A DNA stretch of 64,000 bases from CALBJU01 sp965247125 (lineage in GTDB: Bacteria > Bacteroidota > Rhodothermia > Rhodothermales > UBA10348). Position 1 is the stretch's first letter; each line of letters begins with the position of its first letter. The position numbers and the translations under genes are program-made. Positions 33,948 through 43,871 of this stretch are shown here, in pieces. The stretch is taken from contig CBDFGO010000003.1 of the NCBI GenBank assembly GCA_965247125.1, positions 372,001-436,000 of the forward strand, read 5' to 3'. Below the pieces are notes generated by a model that did no database searches, had not been told where the DNA came from, and was given only the letters and a program-made list of their open reading frames with translations.

Positions 33948-35456
33948 ATGCCCGAAGAACGCGACATACAGCAACCAGATTCGATCATCGACACCGATGA
34001 GAAGGAACTCGTGCGCCCGAAAATCGCTGTCACACGAACGGAATTTGTACCCCTTCGCAAGAAGGAAGACGATATTCCCACCGCGCAAGAGACAGAATCA
34101 ATGCTCCTCAGGCGCATTTTCGTCTACGGACTACTTTCGCTGGTTCTCTTCGCGATCATTTTCCTGTTTCTGTATGATCCGTTTGGCTATCTGTTTCGGC
34201 TCACCGGAGAGACTCCCACGATGAAACCGAGTGGTTTGATTGTGTTTTCGTCGATCGTCGCACTCGTGCTCTTCCTCGTCATTCTGTTGTTCAGATACCT
34301 GACTCTGATGAATCTGGCCTATTTGAACACTACAAAGCACACCATCGAAACGGGTCACGATGCCTCGTTTACGCCCCCGATATCGATCATTGTCCCTGCA
34401 TTTAACGAGGGCAAACTTCTGGAAAACACGGTCCAGTCACTTCTGGGAATGGATTATCCAAAATACGAGATCATTCTTGTCGATGATGGCTCAACCGATG
34501 ACACCCGAGTGGTAGCTCGTTCGCTGGTTGGCTGGTATCGAAATGGTCGGGTTGAGGTCCGAGCCGTCGAAAAATCCAACGGAGGGAAATCGACCGCTCT
34601 CAACGCTGGGATCCAGGTTTCCAACTACGATTATCTCTTAAACGTTGACGGTGACTCCCAACTTTCTCCGGATACGCTTCGAAAAACCATCAGGCATTTC
34701 GTGGATCCCAGGCTGGGTGCCATTGCAGGAAACGTGAAGGTGCTTAATCGCGACAACATCTGGACTACGCTACAGGCGCTGGAATACGTGGAGGGACTGA
34801 ACATGGCCCGATCCGCGCAGTCCATCCTGAAGCTTGTGAATATTATTCCAGGGCCTCTTGGGCTCTTCCGAAAACAGGCGATTGTGGATGCCGGCTGGTA
34901 CAGCTCGGATACATTCGCTGAGGACGCCGATATAACCCTCAAGATCATCCGTGCAGGATGGCGGGTAGAGTATGAACCGGATGCCAAGTCCTTTACTGAG
35001 GCGCCGGATCGAATTGTGGATCTCCTGAAACAGCGCTATCGCTGGACCCGAGGAATCCTTCAGGCCGTCCGTAAACATCGTGACCTGTTTTTCAATCCAA
35101 CCATCAATTTTGGTGGCACTATCGTGATGTGGTCCATGGCATTCGAGTCATTGATCTGGCCCATCATGAATGTATTTGCGAACGCTTACTTCATCTTCAT
35201 AGCTCTCGTGTTTGACATGAGCTATTACCTGGTCTATTGGTGGCTCTCATTGACCCTCCTGGATCTTATCGCAGCGCTCTATTGCGTGGCTGTGGAAAAG
35301 GAAGAAGTACGGCTCGTTTTCTATTCCCTGTTCTACCGGCTCTTCTTCATCCTGATGATCGACGTTACCAAGACGTTTGCCACGATCGAAGAATTTCTCG
35401 GATTCGGAATGAACTGGGGCAAGCTTGAGCGAATCGGCACCGGAGCCAAGCGCTGA
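33948..35456 (+). CDS. Family-2 glycosyltransferase (PgaC/BcsA-like synthase)
   Basis: 502 residues. Two N-terminal membrane segments (about 55-75 and 95-115) precede the GT2 domain: IVPAFNEG, VDDGSTDD, DGDSQL (DxD), FAEDADITL (ED) and QRYRWTRG (QxxRW), the mark of processive polysaccharide synthases. Further membrane helices follow at the C-terminus (about 385-475). It probably polymerises a beta-linked glycan and passes it across the inner membrane. No PilZ domain is visible, so c-di-GMP control would need a partner protein. Confidence 0.85.
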   Translation: MPEERDIQQPDSIIDTDEKELVRPKIAVTRTEFVPLRKKEDDIPTAQETESMLLRRIFVYGLLSLVLFAIIFLFLYDPFGYLFRLTGETPTMKPSGLIVFSSIVALVLFLVILLFRYLTLMNLAYLNTTKHTIETGHDASFTPPISIIVPAFNEGKLLENTVQSLLGMDYPKYEIILVDDGSTDDTRVVARSLVGWYRNGRVEVRAVEKSNGGKSTALNAGIQVSNYDYLLNVDGDSQLSPDTLRKTIRHFVDPRLGAIAGNVKVLNRDNIWTTLQALEYVEGLNMARSAQSILKLVNIIPGPLGLFRKQAIVDAGWYSSDTFAEDADITLKIIRAGWRVEYEPDAKSFTEAPDRIVDLLKQRYRWTRGILQAVRKHRDLFFNPTINFGGTIVMWSMAFESLIWPIMNVFANAYFIFIALVFDMSYYLVYWWLSLTLLDLIAALYCVAVEKEEVRLVFYSLFYRLFFILMIDVTKTFATIEEFLGFGMNWGKLERIGTGAKR

Positions 35457-35626
35457 GTCTCGTCTCAATCGACTGTCTCAGAATGAATCATTTCGATACG
35501 ATTCAGTCAGAAAAGCGCTAAAACAGCTGTAACTGAGCTTTTTTTCGGCGAATATCGAGTTAGGCACGGAGATTGCTCATACACCATTTGAAACTGTAGA
35601 TTGCACCTTATCAGGTCTCAATTGCC

Positions 35627-36037
35627 ATGCAACTTGTTCCAATACTTTCAACGATCATTCTTGTAGGAACCATCGCGACGTTCATTTTGGCTGTCGCTGC
35701 CTACATCCTGTACAAGATTCGTGAGCGCCGCGCCCGCGAAGAAGGCGTCACCCAGACTCAATTTGTCCAGGAACCTCACGTTCTCGTGGCCCCTCAGCAG
35801 AGCGCTCTGAACGTCCCTGTTCAGCAGGCCCCCACGACCAATGTCTTTGTCGCACCTGGAGTCACCACTCCTCAAGCGCCTCCGGCACCAGCTACTGCAG
35901 GTCAGACTCCGGAAGCCCAGGACTCTCTGTTCTGGGAATACACGGATGAAGGATTTGTACCCGTGCAGCCGGATGATACCGCTCGCGAAGCCGACACGCC
36001 GGAACAGCAGGATGATGAAGGATTCGCCTGGCTCTAA
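35627..36037 (+). CDS. Small single-pass membrane protein of the exopolysaccharide locus
   Basis: 136 residues. One membrane helix (about 5-28) is followed by a basic turn (KIRERRAREE), a Gln/Pro/Ala-rich linker and an acidic C-terminal end with LFWEYTDEGFVPVQPDD and a final EGFAWL. In PNAG loci a small membrane subunit (PgaD) accompanies the synthase. Position matches but sequence similarity is not visible. It is acidic enough to act as a docking tail. Confidence 0.5.
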   Translation: MQLVPILSTIILVGTIATFILAVAAYILYKIRERRAREEGVTQTQFVQEPHVLVAPQQSALNVPVQQAPTTNVFVAPGVTTPQAPPAPATAGQTPEAQDSLFWEYTDEGFVPVQPDDTAREADTPEQQDDEGFAWL

Positions 36038-36100
36038 GGTTAATTCCTCCATTCTAGGGTCGAACCCAACTCGACTGTTCTCTACTTGAATCTGAGATCG

Positions 36101-38422
36101 ATGCGCAACTTTCAACTCGAAAAAATTAGTACCATCTGGTTCCTGACTCTCGGGGTAACCTCCCTGGCAGCAGGAATTCTGGTGTACATCCTGTTGTTGG
36201 AGTCCGCGCTTGGAGCATTTCGAATTCAGGATGCACATCCAGCGAAAATTGGTGAGGACACGAGACCCAGAGTTGCACTTCTGAATAGCAACTACACGAG
36301 AAATGCCCACCGCGCGATTACGTACAGAGATACCAGCACTGCCTGGGTTGATCAGACCCTCTTGTCCTGGAGAGAGTTTTTCATCAAACAACCGGGCCGC
36401 GAAGGGATTCCGTTCGAGAATATCAGCGATGAAGAACTCGAGGCAGGAAATCTGGACGACTTTGAGGTCCTTGTGTTACCCTCGACCCGAGCAATGAGTG
36501 ACCTGCAGATTCTTCGTATCCAGGAGTTCATGCAGAATGGTGGAAACGTGCTTGCAACCTGGCAGCCCGGTATCTACAAGGAAGACGGAACGTGGCGGGG
36601 CTGGAGTTTCATGGAAGAGACCTTCGGCGTCCAATTTGAGGGGTTCGTAGATCGGGGAAACTGGCAGTTCAGAATTTACTCTGACACCTTTCCAGGATTT
36701 ACTCCTCCAGGTATTTACCTTCCTAAATACATTACGGACTCGGAAAATTTTATTCCTCCGACGACGGCACAGGCAGAGCCTGATGAGGCCTTCCGGAGAG
36801 CGCAGCAGAGGATTGCGGACGACTCAGATTTCGCGCCGCTGGGTGACTACGTGTGGTTCGACACGCTCGATACAGCCCGTCCTACCGTGGATTTTGCCCG
36901 AGCTCAGCCCATTGTAACCCGACTTCGGGATATGGATGGTGTCGAACGCGAGCAGGATGCGGTTGTGGTGTCCTATTTCACATGGACAGGTTTCGATCTG
37001 GACCAGGAAATACCGTATCCACGGACGAGCTCGGGAATTCGACGACTCACATTGAGATCGAACACTCCTCTGACAGCCAACATTCCCCCAGGATATCGGG
37101 TGAAGGTTCAGGTGTACAATCAGGGCGTAAAAGTCAGTGTTAGCGAACCCGAAAGAACGAAACCCATCGGGTATTGGTACGATTTCGCCACCGACAATAT
37201 CGTCGGAGCAGACAATCCTGCGAATACCACAGGTGTGGTCACTGGAACCTACGGTGAAGGGCGATTCGTCTATATGGGATTTCAGCGCGACGCCATGGGC
37301 GTTGGGCGAGATGACCGGGAAGACTGGGAAGTAATAGGATTCTTTTTTGACAACGCCATGCGGTATCTGCGCGGTGAACCAACGATTTGGGTTCATGACT
37401 GGCCGGCCGCTCACGATGCCGCTGCCATGATCACCGGCGCAACTTCTACACGGGCCGGTATCGAAGCCTTCGCACAAATTGCTGATATGCTTGAGATGGA
37501 AAACGCCCCTGGGACATACTTTGTAGCCCCGGAAATCGCCTCCCCCTATGCCACACTCCTGCGTCGACTCCATCAGCAGGGCGACGTGGCCGTGTACGAC
37601 TCCCTCCGGGTTGAAGCAGACGGCTTTCCTGTCGATCAAGCGGATCGCCTGGGTAGATTGCGCGGAATTCTCGAAGGCCTGACAGGCGGAACCGTTCAGG
37701 GCTATCGATCCACGGAACGAGGATTGGTCGGTGTCAACACGATGGGCGGCTTGTATCTCTCCGACTACACCTATTTTCTACCCGATTCGATCGGACGCCG
37801 TATCGCGCCCAAGATAATGGGGGAGGAATTTTCGGCCCTAACGCGAATCGGAACGACGCAGCATTCGGATCAGGACATCAACAACGGACTCCAGGGTGCC
37901 GCTCCCGATCTGATGACCAATCTCCTCTTCGAATCTCTCGAAAGAGTCACGTATGAAGGAGGACTGTATGATCTCGTCTACGATCCCGAATTACTCGGCT
38001 CGGGAGAGAACCTTGAAACTCTGCGGGCGCTCGTTCGGCGGGCAAAATCTCAGAATATCTGGATTGCCTCCGGTGATTCCGTAGCGCACTGGTGGCGCCT
38101 GAAGCGAGCGCTGCATGCGACGGTTCAACAACGCAGTCCATCGCGGTTGTTTGTCAGTATTTCCAACGACAATGGTGCTACAGCGGAAGAAGTCACCGTC
38201 AGTATCTCCCTTGGGAGAGCGGTATCTGCGGTCAACGTGCGCTCTGAGCTGATCAATATTTTCAAACCGTTTCCGGATGACATTGACATACCTCCATACG
38301 AGCTGAAAGAAAACGGCACGATACTCGAACTATCGATTCGTGAGCTCAAGCCTCAACAGTATAGAATTTTCCACATCGACCTTCTCAGCCCCGAATTGGC
38401 AGTCTTTTCAGATGACTCCTGA
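36101..38422 (+). CDS. Deacetylase-like protein 1, catalytic residues missing
   Basis: 773 residues from the ATG at 36101 (a TTG lies five codons earlier). After an N-terminal membrane segment (about 12-32) comes an amidotransferase-like fold (VLVLPSTRAMSDLQ, FMQNGGNVLATW), a beta-rich part, then a NodB-like polysaccharide-deacetylase region from about residue 435. The metal motifs are absent: MITGATSTR replaces the DD motif, AVYDS the HxxxH, and GYRSTERG stands where RPP is expected. It may bind rather than cut the glycan. The stop overlaps the next start (TGATG). Confidence 0.6.
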   Translation: MRNFQLEKISTIWFLTLGVTSLAAGILVYILLLESALGAFRIQDAHPAKIGEDTRPRVALLNSNYTRNAHRAITYRDTSTAWVDQTLLSWREFFIKQPGREGIPFENISDEELEAGNLDDFEVLVLPSTRAMSDLQILRIQEFMQNGGNVLATWQPGIYKEDGTWRGWSFMEETFGVQFEGFVDRGNWQFRIYSDTFPGFTPPGIYLPKYITDSENFIPPTTAQAEPDEAFRRAQQRIADDSDFAPLGDYVWFDTLDTARPTVDFARAQPIVTRLRDMDGVEREQDAVVVSYFTWTGFDLDQEIPYPRTSSGIRRLTLRSNTPLTANIPPGYRVKVQVYNQGVKVSVSEPERTKPIGYWYDFATDNIVGADNPANTTGVVTGTYGEGRFVYMGFQRDAMGVGRDDREDWEVIGFFFDNAMRYLRGEPTIWVHDWPAAHDAAAMITGATSTRAGIEAFAQIADMLEMENAPGTYFVAPEIASPYATLLRRLHQQGDVAVYDSLRVEADGFPVDQADRLGRLRGILEGLTGGTVQGYRSTERGLVGVNTMGGLYLSDYTYFLPDSIGRRIAPKIMGEEFSALTRIGTTQHSDQDINNGLQGAAPDLMTNLLFESLERVTYEGGLYDLVYDPELLGSGENLETLRALVRRAKSQNIWIASGDSVAHWWRLKRALHATVQQRSPSRLFVSISNDNGATAEEVTVSISLGRAVSAVNVRSELINIFKPFPDDIDIPPYELKENGTILELSIRELKPQQYRIFHIDLLSPELAVFSDDS

Positions 38423-40341
38423 TGCGTAGAAGCTCCCGACATATCGTGCCAGTTGTGCTCGTGCTTCTCCTGGCCTGCACCGGACTCGTTCCTCAACGGG
38501 TGGATGCTCAGGCTGTACAAAAGCTGATCAATTTTCAGCAGCCGTCGCGAAGCGTTGCAATGGACATCCTACCCCTTTTGGATGACCGAAAGAAACCTCG
38601 CGTTGCGCTGTTTCGCTCCATCCAGACGGATCGCTACATCACAAGCGACACGTTGATGGTCGAGGATGCGGTGTACTACTGGGAGCTCTTGCTGCTGGGA
38701 TTACGCATCCCATTCCGCATTATTGACGAACGGGACATCGGCGGTGGTATCGACAAGCAATTTCGCGTGCTCATCATGCCAGCGACGGAAGCCGTGTCGA
38801 AACGTCAACAACGTCGCATCAAAGACTATGTGAAGGATGGTGGTGGTCTCATCGCCTCCGGTAGATTTGCCATGTTCGATGAGGATGGGAATCGCACGGA
38901 TGACGCCTGGTTCGAAGAACTGTTCGGTGCCCGTCAATTGACGGACATTCCAAGCCAACCATACGGTTTTCTTCAGAGTCTCGACGGCAATACGCCGCTC
39001 GCAAACGGTATTCCAATAGGATATCATCTGAATATAGCTGCACAGCGGCCCCTGACCGTGGCTCGCATTACGGAAGCTGAGAGCGGCGGCAGATTCATAC
39101 CCTACAACCCGCAACATCAATCTTCTTTCGAACACCTGACAACCGTCGTGTATCGCGAGTACGGCAAGGGGAAGGCGGTATGGATGAGATTCAATCCACA
39201 GGACGTCTCACGCGAAAAAGATCAGCAGGAGAATTATCAACGCCTGATTGTCAATGCGATTGGAGATTTGGCTCAGGTTACCTCCATATCTCTGGCCCCA
39301 TGGCCAAACGCGCGTCCAATGGCGTTCAGCGTGGCCGCGATGGCCGCAGCAGGATTCGACCCATTGACCTATATGGAGGGCGTGGAAAACTTTTTAGACA
39401 TTCTTGAGGCACAAGAGGTGCCGGGCAGCTTTTACCTGGCATCTTCAGAGATACATGCCTTTCAGGAGCTCATGATTCGTATGAATCAGCTCGGAGAAAT
39501 CGGTCTCACTGCAGAAAACGACTTTGTCCTGTTGGGTCAACCCATGGAAGTGCAACGAGATCGACTCTTGACGGCACGCGAACAGCTCGGAGTTCAGGAA
39601 ATTCACGGCGTGTATCCACCTGCCGGATTCTACGACGGAAACACCATTCGTGCGATGGAAGACATCGGGGGGGATTACTTGCTCCTTCCGGCGCAGCCCA
39701 GTCTGGTGCCCGGCGTCATCGATTGGTGGGACAACGTAGACTATCGTGAGACGCTGATGATCGAAGATTTGATGCCGGCTGAAGAAGAAGCGATGCCGCT
39801 TTTCGTGCCAGGAGAAGAACTGGTGCCTTCCGATGCCATGTCGACTGCTCAGATAAAGGCTTTACCGGATCCATTGTCCATTATTCCTATTACCGAAGGC
39901 CTGGCCGACACGTTCGAGGAAAACTACGAAATCGTGCAGAAAGCGAGAGGGTACTATGTCCTCCCGTACTATCCTGAGACCTACGCGTCACGGTCCGTTC
40001 AAGCGGCAGACTTCGAATCGGTCGTGGCCCGAGCCAGGAGGGAAGGTGCGTGGGTTGTGCCCGTATCAGACGTGCTCACGTGGTGGCGCAAGCGCGACCA
40101 GGTTCGTCCGGTGATCGCCGCACTGGGTCGTGACGAAATGCACGTTGACCTGGTCAACGATAGCGAAACACCGCTCGCCAACCTTGTTCTGGAAATTCGA
40201 GGAAAAGGAGACCAGTACCAGAATATGTCCATCTCCGGTGGAGAAGGCGAAGTTCAGTACATCGAAGAGTTGGAAACGACGTTTGTTTTTCTTCCGGAGA
40301 TCCAAGTCGGCGTCAACCGAGTCACGCTGACCTGGAGATGA
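38422..40341 (+). CDS. Deacetylase-like protein 2, catalytic residues missing
   Basis: 639 residues. A signal peptide (about 1-30, ending RVDAQA) is followed by the same order of domains as the gene before: amidotransferase-like (VLIMPATEAVSKRQQRR, KDGGGLIASG), beta region, NodB-like region from about 295. Here FSVAAMAAAG replaces the DD motif, and EIGLTAEND stands where HxxxH is expected; GVYPPAGFYD keeps only the PP turn of motif 3. The two are distant paralogues, translationally coupled. Probably periplasmic glycan-binding partners of the exporter. Confidence 0.6.
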   Translation: MRRSSRHIVPVVLVLLLACTGLVPQRVDAQAVQKLINFQQPSRSVAMDILPLLDDRKKPRVALFRSIQTDRYITSDTLMVEDAVYYWELLLLGLRIPFRIIDERDIGGGIDKQFRVLIMPATEAVSKRQQRRIKDYVKDGGGLIASGRFAMFDEDGNRTDDAWFEELFGARQLTDIPSQPYGFLQSLDGNTPLANGIPIGYHLNIAAQRPLTVARITEAESGGRFIPYNPQHQSSFEHLTTVVYREYGKGKAVWMRFNPQDVSREKDQQENYQRLIVNAIGDLAQVTSISLAPWPNARPMAFSVAAMAAAGFDPLTYMEGVENFLDILEAQEVPGSFYLASSEIHAFQELMIRMNQLGEIGLTAENDFVLLGQPMEVQRDRLLTAREQLGVQEIHGVYPPAGFYDGNTIRAMEDIGGDYLLLPAQPSLVPGVIDWWDNVDYRETLMIEDLMPAEEEAMPLFVPGEELVPSDAMSTAQIKALPDPLSIIPITEGLADTFEENYEIVQKARGYYVLPYYPETYASRSVQAADFESVVARARREGAWVVPVSDVLTWWRKRDQVRPVIAALGRDEMHVDLVNDSETPLANLVLEIRGKGDQYQNMSISGGEGEVQYIEELETTFVFLPEIQVGVNRVTLTWR

Positions 40342-40346
40342 TTCCT

Positions 40347-40380
40347 CCCCGGGATCCCTTTATCCGAGGGGTTTCTCTTT
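40347..40380 (+). terminator. Probable terminator of the exopolysaccharide operon
   Basis: CCCC-G-GGAT pairs with ATCC-GA-GGGG (40347-40355 with 40362-40371), followed by TTTCTCTTT. It overlaps the end of the convergent bshB1 gene. The stem has a small bulge and the T-run is interrupted, so strength is uncertain. Confidence 0.5.
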
Positions 40381-41127
40381 CTTCAGCAAGGCAATCATAT
40401 CGTCTGTGCCGATCGGGCCATGGCGATACAGGAAGGGTTCACCAAATGCAGCGCCAACACGGTATCCATACGTTTTGGCCCTCGCATCATACCATTCCAT
40501 AAAAGCGGGACTGGAAATAAAGGTTTCAGGCTCGTCGTCGGATGCATCGTATGTGGAATCGAACACCTGTGAAGCATAGGCGTGAACCGCTTCCGTCCGG
40601 ATTTTCCAGGTCTCAGACACGTCCACTACGATCGTCGGCTCGAAAGGAATCGACTGCATGTAGTGAAGAATATGATGCGGGCGCCAGGCCTCGTATGGCG
40701 CTCCGTCCTCACCTTTGGTTTTGATTTTCACGAGTCCCGAAAAAAATGCCGCGTCTGCCACGAGCCTGGCGCCCGCGGGATGGTCTGGATGTCGGCAGTC
40801 GGGGGCGGGGATCAAGATCAAATCGGGACGGCAGATCCGTAATTCTTCGATCACCTTTCGTCTGTTTTTTCTGATATTCCTGATGCTTCCGTCTGGAATA
40901 TTGAGGTTTACGCGCCGTTCGACACCGAGAATCTGGGCCGCCTTGACGGCTTCTTTCTGGCGCAGCTCGGCGGATCCTCTTGACCCGAGCTCACCAGCGG
41001 TCAGATCTACGATTCCGACGCGATATCCCTGGGCTGTCATTTGCGCGATGGTGCCCCCCGCGGACAGTTCTACGTCGTCCGGATGGGACCCGAATGCCAG
41101 TACATCGTATTTGGGTACACTACTCAT
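40360..41127 (-). CDS. bshB1: Bacillithiol biosynthesis N-acetylglucosaminyl-malate deacetylase
   Basis: 255 residues from the ATG at 41127; the longer open frame to 41298 overlaps leuS and is rejected. LmbE/PIG-L family: zinc-binding HPDD at residues about 14-17 (SHPDDVELSAGG), CRHPDHPAG with the third ligand near 110, and a YMQSIPFEPT segment typical of BshB1. It removes acetate from GlcNAc-malate to give GlcN-malate, the substrate of BshC, whose gene lies in the same operon. It starts 38 nt after leuS. Confidence 0.85.
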   Translation of the reverse strand: MSSVPKYDVLAFGSHPDDVELSAGGTIAQMTAQGYRVGIVDLTAGELGSRGSAELRQKEAVKAAQILGVERRVNLNIPDGSIRNIRKNRRKVIEELRICRPDLILIPAPDCRHPDHPAGARLVADAAFFSGLVKIKTKGEDGAPYEAWRPHHILHYMQSIPFEPTIVVDVSETWKIRTEAVHAYASQVFDSTYDASDDEPETFISSPAFMEWYDARAKTYGYRVGAAFGEPFLYRHGPIGTDDMIALLKKEKPLG

Positions 41128-41164
41128 ATTGTGGGAACGCGACTGGATCCGTCTGGATTCCGAT

Positions 41165-43867
41165 TCAGACGACAATGTTGACCAGGCGACCCGGGACATA
41201 TATCTCTCTTCGGATCTCCTTTCCCTCGAGGTGACGAGCCACATTCTCTTCCTGGCGCCCCGCCGCGATGATGTCTTCCTTGGAAGCATCTGCGGCAACT
41301 TCGATGGTTCCCCTCACTTTCCCGTTTACCTGGACAGCAATCTTTATGGTATCCCGTGCAAGCCACTTTTCGGCTGTCTCCGGCCATGATTCGTATGCCA
41401 GAGTCTCGGAGTGCCCCACTCGCTGCCACAGTTCTTCCGCCATATGGGGTGCGAGAGGAGCGAGGAGTAACAGAAACGCATCAGCCAGGGCCCGCGGAAT
41501 GGTGTCGAGAGCCACCAGCACAGAAGTGAACTCAATCAGCGCCGCGATCGCGGTGTTGAAGGACATCCGCTCCATATCACCCGTGACCCGGGCAATCGTG
41601 TTATGAAGGGCTCGCAGTTGATCTTCGGTGGGCTCCTCTTCCGAGACCAGCACTTCGCCGGAATCAGGGTCGACAAAGTTGCGCCATACTCGACGGAGAA
41701 AACGATTTACGCCGACAATATCGCGTGTATTCCAGGGTTTGGAGGCCTCCAGGGGTCCCATGTACATCTCGTAAAGTCTGAGCGTGTCACACCCGTATTT
41801 TTCGTTCACTTCATCCGGAGAAACGGCGTTTTTAAGGCTTTTACCCATTTTACCGTACTCTTGTCGGACTACAGAGCCCTCGAAAAAATACTGGCGGTCG
41901 TGCTGATCTTGCACAGCCATTGCCGGACGTCCAACCTGGTCGACCACCTGAGTCGCATCAACGGCAACTCCGCGATCATCCCGATATGCGAAGGCTTGGA
42001 TGTAGCCCTGATTGAACAGTTTCCCGAAGGGCTCTTTTGAAGACACGTAGCCGAGGTCGAACAACACTTTGTGCCAGAATCTCGCATAGAGAAGATGCAG
42101 TACCGCGTGTTCCACACCTCCGATGTACAGATCAACCCCGGACGGAGACATCCAGTACTTCTCCTTTTCGGCATCGATAAACGACGCCTCATTCTTGTTA
42201 TCGATGAAGCGTAGGTAGTACCAGCATGAACCCGCCCACTGCGGCATTGTGTTGAGCTCGCGTTCGTACCGTTTGCCATCAATTTCCACCACTCTCCAGG
42301 ATTCGGGTGCCCGACTGAGAGGAGGCCGAGGTGGGGCATCAGGATCGTCGCTGGCAGTGGGTTTGAAGTCCTCCATCGCCGGAAGCTCCACGGGTAGGTC
42401 GAACTCGTCGACCGCTCTGACCGAACCGTCCTCACCACGCAGGATTGGAAAGGGTTCGCCCCAGTATCGCTGCCGACTGAACAGCCAATCACGAAGTTTA
42501 TACGTTACGGTGGCCTCGCCAAATCCTTCGGCCTCCAGCCACTCGTTCATTCGAGTTTTGGCCTCCAGGACTCCCATTCCGTCCAGAAATCCCGAATTGA
42601 TGGCCACTCCTTCGCCCTTGTAGGCCTTTCCTTCAAATCCGTCTGGGGGTTGAACGGTGCGAATGATGGGCAGGTCATACTGTTCGGCGAACTCCCAATC
42701 ACGATCGTCCTGGCCTGGAACTGCCATGATGGCACCCGTTCCATAACCCATCATCACGTAGTCCGCGATCCAAATGGGAATGCGACTCTCACCGGCTGAA
42801 TTAATTGCGTACGCACCGGTAAAGACGCCGGTTTTTTCTTTCGTTTCTGACATCCGGTCGATGTCCGTCTTCGCTGCAGACTCCGTGCGGTAGCTTTCTA
42901 CGGCGGCTAGATTCTCGGGAGAAGTGATCGGGTCAACCAGCTCGTGCTCTGGAGCTAGAACCATATAGGTCGCACCGAAAAGAGTGTCCGGGCGGGTTGT
43001 AAATACGCGCAGCTTCTCGGTCTGTCCTTCAACATCGAAATCGATGTGAGCCCCTTCACTCCGCCCGACCCAATTGCGCTGCATCATTTTTACTGGTTCG
43101 GGCCAGTCAACACCGTCAAGATCTCCAGCCAGTCGATCCGCATACGCGGTGATGCGCAGCATCCATTGCTTGAGTGGACGCTTGTAAACCGGATAATTGC
43201 CTCTTTCGCTGCGACCTTCATTGGTCACCTCTTCGTTGGCAAGGACGGTTCCAAGAGCGGGACACCAGTTTACGGGCACTTCTGCGAGGTAGGCCAGGCG
43301 GTGTTTTTCAAGGACCCTGGACTGCTCAAGATCTGAAAGATCGCTCCATCCTGAATGCGCTTCTTTCAAGCGTGGAATCAATTCGTCGATGGGTCTGGCC
43401 CGATCCTCCTCACCATCGTACCAGGAATCGAACAGTTTCAGGAATATCCACTGGGTCCACTTGTAGTAATCGACATCCGTCGTGGCCAGCTTTCGATCCC
43501 AGTCGTAACTCAACCCCAGGGCTTTCAACTGCCGGAGCATGTTGTCAATATTGTTCTCCGTGGTGATGCGCGGATGAACCCCATGCTCCACGGCAAACTG
43601 CTCGGCGGGTAGCCCGAAGGCGTCAAAGCCCATCGGGTGCAGGACGTTGAACCCACACATCCGCTTGTAGCGGGAGATGATATCTGTGGCGATGTATCCG
43701 AGAGGGTGTCCCACGTGCAAGCCCACGCCGCTTGGATACGGAAACATGTCGAGGATGTAAAACTTTTCCTTCGAGGTATCTACGTTGTCGCTCGTGCGAA
43801 ACGTCTTGTTCACCTGCCAGAAGGACTGCCACTTGCTCTCAATTTCCTGGAAAGGATAGTCAGCCAT
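41165..43867 (-). CDS. leuS: Leucyl-tRNA synthetase
   Basis: 900 residues, normal bacterial length. Class I motifs: HVGHP (HIGH) near residue 53 within PYPSGVGLHVGHPLGY, and KMGKS (KMSKS) near residue 680. The editing domain is recognised by TTRPDTLFGATYMVLAPEHE around 290-310, and the WYYLRFID catalytic segment is present. It charges tRNA-Leu. The gene is 4 nt after bshC, so it shares the operon. Confidence 0.97.
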   Translation of the reverse strand: MADYPFQEIESKWQSFWQVNKTFRTSDNVDTSKEKFYILDMFPYPSGVGLHVGHPLGYIATDIISRYKRMCGFNVLHPMGFDAFGLPAEQFAVEHGVHPRITTENNIDNMLRQLKALGLSYDWDRKLATTDVDYYKWTQWIFLKLFDSWYDGEEDRARPIDELIPRLKEAHSGWSDLSDLEQSRVLEKHRLAYLAEVPVNWCPALGTVLANEEVTNEGRSERGNYPVYKRPLKQWMLRITAYADRLAGDLDGVDWPEPVKMMQRNWVGRSEGAHIDFDVEGQTEKLRVFTTRPDTLFGATYMVLAPEHELVDPITSPENLAAVESYRTESAAKTDIDRMSETKEKTGVFTGAYAINSAGESRIPIWIADYVMMGYGTGAIMAVPGQDDRDWEFAEQYDLPIIRTVQPPDGFEGKAYKGEGVAINSGFLDGMGVLEAKTRMNEWLEAEGFGEATVTYKLRDWLFSRQRYWGEPFPILRGEDGSVRAVDEFDLPVELPAMEDFKPTASDDPDAPPRPPLSRAPESWRVVEIDGKRYERELNTMPQWAGSCWYYLRFIDNKNEASFIDAEKEKYWMSPSGVDLYIGGVEHAVLHLLYARFWHKVLFDLGYVSSKEPFGKLFNQGYIQAFAYRDDRGVAVDATQVVDQVGRPAMAVQDQHDRQYFFEGSVVRQEYGKMGKSLKNAVSPDEVNEKYGCDTLRLYEMYMGPLEASKPWNTRDIVGVNRFLRRVWRNFVDPDSGEVLVSEEEPTEDQLRALHNTIARVTGDMERMSFNTAIAALIEFTSVLVALDTIPRALADAFLLLLAPLAPHMAEELWQRVGHSETLAYESWPETAEKWLARDTIKIAVQVNGKVRGTIEVAADASKEDIIAAGRQEENVARHLEGKEIRREIYVPGRLVNIVV

Positions 43868-43871
43868 GAAT

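Noticed and set aside
40360..41298. Longer start for the deacetylase gene
   Set aside because: The extra 57 residues are basic shadow sequence overlapping leuS; the family starts near the HPDD motif, matching the ATG at 41127.
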